A DNA stretch of 64,000 nucleotides, taken from the NCBI GenBank assembly GCA_900239685.1, contig OENT01000206.1, positions 97,736-161,735 of the forward strand, written 5' to 3'. Source of the stretch: Rotaria macrura. Lineage: Eukaryota > Rotifera > Eurotatoria > Philodinida > Philodinidae. The translations under genes and the position numbers were made by a program. Positions 14,240-24,037 of this stretch are shown here, in pieces. How positions within the stretch are numbered: the stretch's first letter is position 1; each line of letters begins with the position of its first letter. Under the pieces are notes generated by a model. It was not told the origin of the DNA and made no database searches. It was given only the letters and a program-made list of their open reading frames with translations.

Positions 14240-15063
14240 TATGTCTAACCTTCGTCACAATATACCAGAGATGTCCATCGACATAGAAAAAAGGGAATCA
14301 TTGGTGACAAACCAAAAAAAAATGACCGTGACCATGGCCAAAGAGCGTTGGTCACTAGTCCATCCAGGATCCAGGAGATGTAAAGTTCTACTACTATTGC
14401 AAACATGAAATGATCGATCTAGAAAAACACGCTTGTGAAAAGAGCTGCTTTTATTGTTTAAAATGCTTGATGAAGATTGTAAATCTCGAGACACATTCTA
14501 GAAATCGATTGAAAAATTCACTGTGATCCCGATTGCTTTCATTCTGAAACGATATGTACATACAAACAATTTGTTATTCAACTCATCAGATGCTACCCTA
14601 TCATATCACTATCAAGCTCTACAACGAGTTTCTTCGGATCACTCGTTGATTTTCTTCATTCTAGATGTAATACAAAAAAGACTGAACGATTTCTTATCTC
14701 ATTCCTTCGAACTGTTTGTGAACTATTTGGAAAGTAAGTCATCCTTCTTTACCGTTAATCGAAAATCGTTGATTGACTTCTAGACAGAAAAATTGCTTCG
14801 TCGATCATTGTGATCTACTGAAATATTTTCTTCTTGAACTCATTGAAATCAAAAAACGCCTTGATATTCGTCAACGTTTAAATTCGAACAATACGCTAGT
14901 AAATCTTCTCTCAGATGTTTCTCACGATTCTGAAGGACAGAAAGTCAACATCCAAAGTTATTACACCGACGAAGTTGAACAATGTTATTATATCTATTGT
15001 TTACATATGGTCTTATTCACTAACTATGTGTGCCCTCTATATTTCGATCTAAGTCATATATAA
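14240..15063 (+). CDS. Unrecognised possible coding remnants (exon-like segments)
   Basis: Three exon-like stretches lie in a row. 14240-14407 can encode a 55-residue peptide beginning MSNLRHNIPEMSIDIEKRES. 14523-14732 encodes a segment ending NDFLSHSFELFVNYLE. 14784-15060 encodes a segment with LLELIEIKKRLDIRQRL. A GTAAGT donor at about 14733 and a TTCTAG acceptor at about 14783 look real, but the phases across that pair do not match, so this may be a pseudogene or I may have a boundary wrong. I do not recognise the family. It could be the 5' part of the HEFAH-motif gene at 18.1-20.5 kb, separated from it by the repeat at 15229-16547. That link is speculation. Confidence 0.25.
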
Positions 15064-15228
15064 CTCGAAGGAGCATTCACCAACCAACGAACGAACGTAT
15101 TCGCCTTCTATTTTTCTCCGTAGCGTGATCGTACAATACGCTTTTTTCGAAAATTGATCTATCAGTTACTGAGCATTGTTTGATCTATCGTCTTTGTTCG
15201 ATTTCACTTGAAAAAAAAATGGATAGAT

Positions 15229-16547
15229 CCCAGGTCGAGGTTTACGTTGTCCGCATACGGTCGTTTATGGTCGTAAACGACATCGTTCACGACCGTATAC
15301 ATGCCATATACGCTCCGTATACGACCGTATTTCATCGTATTACATGGTTCAGTATTACGATCGTATATCTCCGTGACCGTATACGGAGAAATACGGAGGC
15401 CGTATATGGAGCATTTACGATCGCAAACGGTCGTGTTTTCATCGTATCTTATCGTATACGATCGGTTTTCATTGTTTATCTCAAGAAGTACCTATATTGT
15501 ATTACTATGGATAAGTCTTTCTCGTTTATTGAAAAAATATTTATGAAATCGATTTCTTTATTAATCCATCTTTAAAGTTTAAAACAGAAATAGTTTAATA
15601 CTTTACATAAAAAAGTACAAAATCATACAGATAGAAGTGTACATGATAAAAATTAACTCAACTAAATGAAAAAAAAGCAACGCACATAAAACATAATAAA
15701 TCACATATACGTAAAACAAAGTGCACGATGTGCACGGAAAAGAGAAAAAATTTAGATAAAACACTATGTAGACGAAAGTGCAACTTACCATTGAACAACT
15801 AACTACTCGTCGAAGAGTCAAAAGAAGAACGTTGTTGAAGTTGTTGTCTGCAAAAAACAAGTGGCGCGATGAAATTATAAGTCATCAGTTACTATCACTT
15901 TGTTAATCACATTATCTAAAATCAAAAAGAAGAAAAAGCAGAAAGATTTTGTATTCTTATAATTCNTATATACATGTATATTTTTTTCTTTTCTTTCCTT
16001 TCCTTTCCTTTCGTTCATCATTTTCTTTCCATTAGCACATCGATGGAGAACACAAACGAAAAGCATATACTTTCGTTCTTTGCATCGAAGGCTTTCCTCT
16101 TGTTCTTTTCTCATAATATATCCAAAATGCTTGGGAAGAAGAAAAAAGAAAATCGCTTCGTTCTCCCAGAGTATTACTATTTCGGTACCAATGAATCTTT
16201 TAGAATGCATATGTTGGTTGAGCACAAAGCTGCAAAATGAGTCACGATTTAGCATGTTTCTCATATGAGTATTTTTCTATGAAAACATTAGAAAAGTTGA
16301 TATTTCAAAAAATTAATACACAACCATCATATACGACCGTATACGGTCGTCGTATGACTCCGTATACGGAGTGCTGGATCATTTGTTTTCGCTTCTCCGT
16401 ATTTTTTCACGGCCTCCGTATATGGAGTCCGTATGTGAACGTTTTCTACCGTATACGAGCATTGTATACGGAATCCATACACGATCTCCGTTTAGCATCG
16501 TTTATCTCCGTAAACGATCGTTTACGATCGTGGATGTTGGACCTGGG
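15229..16547. mobile_element. 1.3 kb repeat element with CGTATACG motif arrays at both ends
   Basis: Both ends carry dense arrays of GTATACG, CCGTATACGG, GGTCGT and CGATCGTTTACG (about 15240-15475 and 16325-16530). The termini are short inverted repeats, CCCAGGTCGA on the left and TTGGACCTGGG on the right. The middle (15480-16320) is AT-rich with no recognisable protein and one undetermined base at 15966. No clear target-site duplication was found. Reads as a non-autonomous DNA transposon. Open frames overlapping the arrays are by-products of the repeated motif. Confidence 0.6.
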
Positions 16548-16564
16548 ATACGACCCAACGGTAC

Positions 16565-16657
16565 TTCTTCAGAATAGTCACACCCTAACAATGAAATGAC
16601 CAATAAATTCTTTTTCCTTTCCTCTCTTCTTTGTTGGAGTGTGACTATTCTGAAGAA
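16565..16657. repeat. 19 bp perfect inverted repeat around a 55-base spacer
   Basis: TTCTTCAGAATAGTCACAC at 16565-16583 is matched by its exact reverse complement at 16639-16657. It lies just outside the right end of the CGTATACG element. It could be a tiny MITE of 93 bp or part of an older repeat. No coding capacity. Confidence 0.6.
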
Positions 16658-16719
16658 ATACCCGACCCATCTACCACTAAAAGTACAGCAAAAAATAATC
16701 ACGTGAGTCACTTCTCGAC

Positions 16720-17620
16720 ATTGTAATGTTGCAAGCGGTAGAGGTTTTTCTAGACCGGTACCTATCTGAACCTGTCAGATGGGACCGACCGGTAGACCGA
16801 CATGAATCATGGTCGAATTTTCTCATCTTATATGAGTTATCGTCAACGTTTTTCATCTTATATGAGTCATATCTAACTTTAAATCACTAGATAAATTACT
16901 TAAGACTTCTCTTTCATCCCTAAACAGCCTTCATGCAACATGGTTATCGATACACACTGAAGAATATAGCAAGAAATGTGATCCTATCTTCCTAACTAGC
17001 TCCAACAATCGTGAAAACCCTGGCTCTTGACACTCTTTTGGTCTGACGGCAGAGATTTCGATGTCTAAAACGACTTGATAGCTTTTCTGACATACTGACT
17101 TTCACTCTCGGCATAATCTGTGATCTACATAATAAAGTTCCCTAAAAGATAACAGCAAAGAATACGCTCTTTTGCTTATTTGGGGACTGGGAGAATGCTA
17201 TTCTTTGTGAATTATTGATTAGATAGAGTCTATTATTAAAATCTGTTCGAACAATATCAGTTTTAGTTCATTTCATTAAGACTATGGTAGTAAAGACCGA
17301 ATAATTTGCTATACTCTACTATTACTTGATTGTTCATGAGCGATGAAATTCGTGGGGTTTAATTTCATACACCATTAAATAAAATAGATTCATGCTAACA
17401 AGCTCTTGCTCCACTTTGATAGTTGAATGGAAACAGACTTTAATGCTCTAGAGTACAGCTTTGATAGGAGGGTCATTATATAAACATGCAAAGTAGAACT
17501 AAATATGTATAATAAAGTTACAATCGCGAACCATGATCCCATTTTGTTTCCATCATGAAATTTAATAAAGAAGTGATTTGTTTAAATATATAAGGTTTAT
17601 TTTGATGAATATTGACTTAA
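16720..17620. other. Intergenic stretch, no gene recognised
   Basis: No plausible exon is seen. TTCATCTTATATGAGT occurs twice about 30 bases apart (near 16820 and 16850). A short stretch with repeated ACCGGTA/CCGACCGGTAG near 16755-16800 resembles remnants of another motif-rich repeat. Confidence 0.35.
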
Positions 17621-17635
17621 TATAAACAGTATATC

Positions 17636-17920
17636 CAGATCGAACAAGCACGGTCGTAAACGACCGTATACGGGAAATACAACGATATACGGAGAAAAAA
17701 ACGATCGTTTATGGTCCTCGTATACAAAATCCATAAACGGTTTCCATTTTCCACTGTATTCCTCCGTATGAGATCGTGTTTGTCCGTATACGACACGGCG
17801 ATATACGACCGTAATACTGGACCATGTAAAACACTATAACACGCGACCGTATACGGTCGTGTGGGGAGCGTATACAGTCGTTTACAGCCGTATACGAATT
17901 CCGTAATCGTCAACCTAGGT
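17636..17920. mobile_element. Partial second copy of the CGTATACG repeat
   Basis: Read on the minus strand, this matches the left half of the 15229-16547 element, including the shared core ACATGGTCCAGTATTACG (the other copy has ACATGGTTCAGTATTACG) and the same GTATACG/GTCGTTTACG motifs. Its outer edge reads ACCTAGGTTGAC, a diverged form of CCCAGGTCGA. The other end is not found, so the copy is truncated or decayed. Confidence 0.5.
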
Positions 17921-18148
17921 ACCTCATGCGTTTTCGTAGAAACCGTTATGGATGCCAATAAAATTAGCGTGATGTGCAAAACGTACACTTTTATGATTTC
18001 AAAAAATCGAGATAAAATAAGCAAAAACAAATACAAAAAAATCTAGACTAGTCGATAAGGAATCCTAGACCGACAGTTTACCGTTACTGGTTGCAGCACT
18101 GCGACATTAATGTTTTTTCGCAAACATGTGATCATTTCTGTCTTGTAG

Positions 18149-20451
18149 AATGCCAAGTCGAAACTTATCTCGACATAACATCAACCTCGACAATAAGACT
18201 TATGATGAAATCTCGAAGAATTTTGATGAATGTTCAACCACGATACCATTGCATCATAATTATGTTTCACTTGAAATCGATCATAATTATAATGATAATG
18301 TGAATTTGATTAGAAATTCTTGGACGCTCCATGCCGGTCTATCCGTCGTCGAAAATATTCTTCTAAAATGTGATTGTGTTGCATATTGGCTGAAAGATCA
18401 TTTTTTCCACAACACAGCACGCTTTTCACGAAAGAAATGGTGAGTGTTTTCTTTTCTTTCATGCCCTCTCAATAATAATCGTCGGTTTAGCTTTTGACGG
18501 ACAATAAACAACGAGAAATTCTCACTATATTGCACAATGTTGAGAACTCGCCTGGTATTATCTTCAAGGACAATAGACAAATTCGTCAAGTTCTCCATAT
18601 AAGAAAATCATCTACAAACAGTGCTTATAGTTTACACACGGCAGGCGAAGAAGCCAACAAACATATAATCATCAATTTACAAGTAAATCTTGCTGCGTAA
18701 GTACTAAGCGCTTAATCTGTTTGATCTTTTCTCTCCATAGTTGATTGAACAGGCCGTGAAAGCCACGAAGCAGATGCAATCGGTCTATGCAGCTATGATC
18801 GGAGTAAAATATTTACACGAATTCGCTCACCATATTTATTCGAAATATGGACGAGCTCATTTTTTGAATACCTATGGCATTCAATTAAAAGATAGTATTC
18901 ATACTCCCGATGGTGTCTTACAAGGCGAAAGTGGGAATAGAATTGAAGAACAAATGTTGGGGTTTGTTCTTTCGCACCACGGTCATTCGAACATTGCAAT
19001 TGATGTGAGTACTTCACTCTAGTTATCAGCGAATGAATTTGTATAACAAAACATGTTGACAACGTAACCAGTTCAAAGCTAAAATTTGGAACTCCCATGT
19101 CTCCTTCTGTTTCACTATAGTAACACAACAAATACAGAGCATAACACGTAAAATACGATCATTGTTCTCCCATGATGATAAATTGTGAGAAAGCACCATC
19201 ATTTTCATTTCTAATTTCCAATCAGAATATTTATTTCTGAACTGACATCCGACCTTTATTTTAATTGTTGCTATTCACTCTTTTTTTTCATTTTTTTCAT
19301 TATTATCATCGGACTATATTGCAAAAAGGACTGTTTTTCATATTCTCCACGCCTGTAACAGATTTTAACGCATCCTTATAGATCATATTTAAGCCACGAG
19401 CAATGCTTTTCATTCTTTTTCCAAAGTATAACTTGATCATTTTTGCAAAGAGTAATTTAGAAAATCTAGTGTCTATTGTCTTTGATTTCTACTGTGTGTA
19501 ATTCAGTCATAAAACTATTTACTACTGTCTTTACTGCAAACATACATTCGTTGTTAATGCCTGTAATGGCTATAGATATAGTGCTTTCTGGTATTCTTTG
19601 TAACAAAAATATGAACGAAATAGCAATCTACTTAGGGTAATCTCTAAACAGTGGATGGTGGATAGTAGATAATGTGCGTAAAGAAAGGGTGTGTGTGGGG
19701 GGGGGGGCAAATTTATGTAAAACTTCAATTTAAAACCTACAATCACAATGTTTTTCGAAAACATATTTAAGTTCCACAGAAGCCGTTCAGTTGGTAAACA
19801 ATACTTGTATATTAGAATTTAAAGAAATTGAAATCAGGGCTCGAAAAACTGCGTCACTATAATACTACATAGAATGTCCGAAAATAGTTGCATTGATTGT
19901 CTTTTTCTCCAACCAATCAACATTCGTAGATCACTGAAAAAGAAGCAAACAGACACAAACATGGTATTCAAAATCGATGCAATCATTCGAAAGAAGTTGA
20001 ATGCATTTAGATCAGTTTTTCTATCGTATGGAAGAGAAGAAGAAAATAGAACTCTGTGGTGCGATTGATTTTAGATCAAAACGTGTCTTGGACATTCGAC
20101 AATCACCAGTCATCTGCGTGTTATTGGATTACATTTCATCAAAAAGTTGCTCAAGAAAGAAACGTACGAAGGTAACTCTGGTGATTGCTTTGTGTTTCAA
20201 TTTCTATTGAAGTTTTTGCCTCGTTTCATGCTTCCTTAGTTGTCCAAATGATGCCTGACTTTCTTCATTATTCGCAGCTTGAGTTTTGCTCATTAGAACG
20301 ATTTTCATTTGCCAATGCAAATGATCTTCAAGCATTCTATTCACACAATGATGATAATCCAGTGCAAACTGCTCCTAATTTGCCATTATCTTTGAGTGAC
20401 GATGTCATGCAACAAGGCAATGATGATATGATGAAGAAAAACAACAATTGA
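18149..20451 (+). CDS. Unrecognised multi-exon protein with HEFAH (HExxH) zincin-like motif
   Basis: In-phase exons: 18491-18682, 18741-19004, 19930-19963, 20011-20171, 20278-20451 (stop TGA). An upstream exon-like segment 18149-18439 also reads as protein (ending NTARFSRKKW), but its GTGAGT donor does not match the phase of the 18491 exon. Either the model is incomplete there or the gene is damaged. The third exon carries KYLHEFAHHIYSKYGRAH (HEFAH at 18816-18830) followed about 40 residues later by GESGNRIEEQMLG. HExxH with a downstream GES..E pattern is what a gluzincin-type zinc peptidase would show, where the later Glu can be the third zinc ligand; the family itself is not recognised. The C-terminus is Asp/Asn-rich and ends DDMMKKNNN. 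No signal peptide can be judged because the 5' end is unknown. Confidence 0.5.
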
Positions 20452-21390
20452 AAGCGTTCGTGCCTCTGCCGGATAAAATTGTACTCTTATCTACTAATTG
20501 GATGTTATTACTCTTGTGGATGATTTTTGTGAAATACTCAGAAATAATGGATATAATTGTATAATAATACAACTGATTTTATGAATTCTAACATATTCTT
20601 AGTGAAATAATATCCACATATCGCATAATCAATGAATTTTATTATCCATTAGCGACCATTGAAAAATTACTTGAGCTCAATCGATAAAAATGTATTGAAT
20701 TTTCACGAAAAATAATTTATTAAACTTCATGAACGGTTTTCACCCTTTCGATGCATCTTAACGGATTATTTTTCATAAAACTTAATGCACGTTAATGCTT
20801 TGCTGAAATTGTTCTTTAATGGTCATTGATATATAGAAAAATTCATGGATTAGACGATACTAGGATAATATTCTACTAATTATATATTATAATTGAAGAA
20901 ATTCATTGTATTATCATGTAATTATATTTACCCATTATAATGTCCATTATTTCCAACTATTGTCTACGTAGGAACGCTTCATCTTTATGTTATTCTTTCT
21001 TTAAAATGGGTCGTACGAATTGTAATCAACTGATTTTCTTTTCATCAAGCATTGTATATATTTGTGCTACAATAAAAACGAAAATAAGAGATAAAACAAC
21101 TCTGAGTACTTTGTTCTAAGAAATTCAATGGGAATTATTTTATCAGATAAAGCAAAGCATACTCCGTCAGATAAATCAAAAAATGTGACACTCCATAGAA
21201 ATCATTTGAGGAAGAAATCTAAAGTGAAAATCCGGCAAATTTGACGTAGTTCTGAGTATATTTTTTTCTAAATATTTTTCATAACAGATTAATTGACTGG
21301 AGGGACTCTTACTTGAGGGATGTTTTCATCTCATTATGATACATATACCATATTAACTATGGGGATGGCATGTGGGATGGTTGTTTTCTT
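20452..21390. other. Intergenic region, no gene recognised
   Basis: AT-rich sequence after the HEFAH-motif gene. Nothing exon-like or repeat-like stands out. Confidence 0.4.
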
Positions 21391-21392
21391 TA

Positions 21393-21650
21393 CCCAGTTC
21401 GTTCTTTCTGAACCCCAGATCCCACCGGAAATGGGCTATTTGCCAGCGTTTTACTGCCGATTCCGATGTATTTCCGACCGGAAAAACGCCGGAGCATGGA
21501 TGCAGTATTCCGGACACATATCTTCGTACCCGAACCTGGGAATGCCGGAGCCTTCCGAGAACCGGAAATGTCATGGGAATATAGCTCGAGTCATTGAGGA
21601 ACCTGCCGGAACTAACCCCAATTCCGCCAGGATCCGACCAGAAAAACAGA
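21393..21650. mobile_element. CCGGAA-rich repeat element, copy 1
   Basis: A sharply GC-richer block of recurring CCGGAA/TTCCGG motifs in AT-rich surroundings. The left edge CCCAGTTCGTTCTTTCTG is shared with the copy at 54.27 kb, as are internal phrases such as GCAGTATTCCGG and CGTACCCG.AACCTGG. The right edge is approximate. The apparent open frames on both strands come from the repeated motif. Confidence 0.5.
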
Positions 21651-22062
21651 ATAATCTGATAATGAAGCAATGAGAAAAAGACGGAATCGATCGTTTTCCG
21701 TCAAGATTTTTGAAGATTAATTTTTCCTCAAAACTCAGCATCCTCTTGTAAAAGAAGCGCAAATATCAAATCCTTTGAAATGAGAAGTACATATGAAATG
21801 CTTAAATCTCTCAAGTAAGAATTTTCTCTGTCAATCAATCGATTATCAAAAATTTTCAGAAAAAATACGTTGAAGTAGGTATGCAGAGAGTTTTCAGTTG
21901 TAGGTGACTTTTATTAAAATATAAACTTTGCAATACCCTCATGCGTTCTTCGTTCCAGTCTTCATCAACATGTGCTAAGTAGCCGTTCCTCTTTATTGTT
22001 TAATATGTACAATGAATCTTCTTTTAATTATCATATCAGGCTATTTTTGCCGCTACAGCCGA

Positions 22063-22828
22063 ATTGCGGACATTTTTTTCTTCCAATTAAGAAAAAATAT
22101 CCGCAATGTGGAAACAGGGGGGGGGAGGGGAGACAAAACTAGTCGCAGAATGGAAAATGTCCACAAAACAGAATCAGGGGGAGTGAAGAAAGTGTCCGCA
22201 TTATGGAAACAAGACAAGATTTATTAGATGAAAAAAGATACAGGAAAACCAGTTATGATAAATATTTGAGCATCTAGCTTTTGGTAGGATCATAGTCAAG
22301 ATCATCTTTGTCAGTGGTATCGAATAACTTGATGCTCCGATAAAAAGTTGGTCGCAATCTCTTTTGATAACCACTGACATCCAAGAAACCATTTAAATAT
22401 TCTTCCTTGGCTTGAATTAATATGTTATCAGTTCTAACTGACTTGACTCGTCTGGGGCTTGCTATTCGTTGCGGAGCCTCTCCTTGCTTAACTCGAACCA
22501 TACTAGATTCTTCTGATTCCTGGACATATATGATGCAAGCTCACAGATAGAATACAGGCTTACAAAATGACCTGGCTCATTCATTCTAAATGGCATGTCA
22601 CGAATAATATTAGACTAGTTTGAAACAGATGATACTGTTTAATAGAGCTATCTTCATAAATCACGTTAAAATTTCAATTTCGTGTGTTTCCATAATGCGG
22701 ACACTTTCTTCTCTCCCCTTGATTCTGTTTTGCGGACATTTTCTATTCTGCGACTAGTTTTATCTCTCCCCCCATGTTTCCACATTGCGGACATTTTTTT
22801 GCTCCAATTAAGAAAAAATGTCCGCAAT
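22063..22828. mobile_element. 766 bp element with ~145 bp terminal inverted repeats (TGCGGACA motif)
   Basis: Left arm 22063-22210 and right arm 22686-22828 are long imperfect reverse complements. Both begin ATTGCGGACATTTTTT from the outside and include AACTAGTCGCAGAAT and AGAAAGTGTCCGCATTATGG. TGCGGACA/TGTCCGCA occurs several times in each arm, and the outermost 40 bases of each arm form their own small palindrome. No target duplication is clear. The non-repeated centre (22211-22685) holds an exon-like segment, so this could be a transposon that captured a gene fragment. Confidence 0.65.
22274..22519 (-). pseudogene. Possible captured exon inside the TGCGGACA element
   Basis: Minus-strand open frame preceded by a plausible acceptor (CATATATGTCCAG, before 22519). 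It reads ESEESSMVRVKQGEAPQRIA and later DVSGYQKRLRPTFYRSIKLF, ending DYDPTKS and a stop. The composition is protein-like and unlike the flanking arms. I do not recognise the family. It may be the last exon of a host gene captured between the inverted repeats, or a real terminal exon whose gene was invaded. Confidence 0.35.
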
Positions 22829-22870
22829 CAAGAAGACATGATTTTTGCAAACCTCATGTAATGAAATTCA

Positions 22871-22876
22871 TTTATT
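22871..22876 (-). terminator. Polyadenylation signal AATAAA of YihY/BrkB gene copy 1
   Basis: AATAAA on the minus strand about 105 bases after the stop of the gene at 22980. It lies just before the TGCGGACA element. Confidence 0.5.
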
Positions 22877-22979
22877 TATGAAACATTTTGCAAAATTTTT
22901 ATCAAAATATAAAAGGCGTTCATCGATTTTGTTCATTTTTCATCGACACTGTGACTGATTTTTATCTGTTCGATTGATT

Positions 22980-24037
22980 TTAATAATATCGCCAGACTTG
23001 TCTCGGTCTACGATACTTATTGTGACTAAAGAACGGTAGCGTTGTTGTTCTAAACGTTGTTTTCATTGCTTTTTCCAAGACATCTGCGAGGTCTTCTGGC
23101 AATGGTTGTATCCGTTCAAGAAAATAGGCATTTATTTGTGCACCTAAAATTAATATTAATCCGAAATAGTAAAAGAATGTTATTAGAATAACAGCAAAAC
23201 CAATAAGACCAAGAAATGTACCCATGAATCTTCGAATATACAAGGGAAATAATACAAGAAATATATCAAGTAACACTGCTGTTATTAACGAGCCAAGCCA
23301 AACTTGTTTGAATCGCATCCTCTTATTTGGAACAATAATATAAATTAACAAACAGAATACGAATGAAACTGATATTGATACAGCTATGCCTCCGACGAAT
23401 ATTCCGAATTGTGCACCATTTTGATTCGGTAAAGCATTTATTATAAAAGATGGTATACCACCTGAACAAAATATGATTATAAAGAGAAAGATATACAGAG
23501 TAAGCATAAGCATTGACAATAGATTCTTAGCAATAAACGATCGAGATGTAGTGCGATAAATGATTGTAAACACGTCATCGATGGACACAAATAAACTTGA
23601 TCCATTCCATATTGAAAATACAATACCGATAGCGAGAATCCCACCAGCACCACCGACAAGATTATTTGCGGCTAAATCACTTATCTTAAATAATATGTGA
23701 TGGTTGTTGAAAGAAAAGTAGAACTTATCATATTTAAATTTTTCAATACCTCTCGAACAGCAGTTTTCGTTACATTATCTTGTACTGAATTGACAATTGC
23801 ATCAACAATCGTTTGTTTCGCTCCGGAATTATTTTTGAAAACCAATGCAACAATACCCAAAGCTGAGACAGCTATTGGTAAAAGAGCTGTCAAGAAATTA
23901 TATCCAAGTATAGTAGCAAGATTCAATGACCAATCATTGAGAAACTTTTTAACAAAACCCCATGCAGTACGAGAAGGAGGTGTTTCATAGCCTATACCTA
24001 TTCTTCGTTTGATGGGGCTCCATATAGAATTGAACAT
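22980..24037 (-). CDS. YihY/BrkB-family membrane protein, copy 1 (bacterial-type gene with an intron)
   Basis: Exon 1 is 24037-23750 and exon 2 is 23684-22980, joined in phase 0 across a 65-base intron (23685-23749, GTATTG...TTTAAG), giving 330 residues. The protein has about six hydrophobic segments, the usual YihY/BrkB topology. The N-terminus FLNDWSLNLATILGYNFLTA matches the family's first helix. PNKRMRFKQVWLGSLITA and the late LILGAQINAYFLER are typical family positions. The C-terminus is short and basic. The family is chiefly bacterial inner-membrane protein of unsettled transport function; its role in an animal is unknown. The gene has a eukaryotic intron and AATAAA, arguing for horizontal transfer and domestication rather than contamination. 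Parts are near-identical to copy 2 at 33.8-34.9 kb. Confidence 0.85.

Noticed and set aside
15966-15966. Undetermined base (N)
   Set aside because: Single ambiguous position in AT-rich sequence; no effect on any supported feature.
15180-18036. Open frames of 68-139 residues rich in Arg, Tyr and Val over the CGTATACG arrays
   Set aside because: They appear on both strands and in several frames wherever the motif is repeated, so they are products of the repeat and not genes.
21320-21673. Overlapping open frames on both strands over CCGGAA copy 1, with similar ones at 54.2 and 55.1 kb
   Set aside because: The motif lacks stop codons in most frames; no family motif or splice signals.
22980-24037. 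Bacterial contamination as the source of the YihY/BrkB genes
   Set aside because: Both copies have a 65-base GT-AG intron, eukaryotic AATAAA signals and AT-rich composition like the neighbours, and are interleaved with animal genes.
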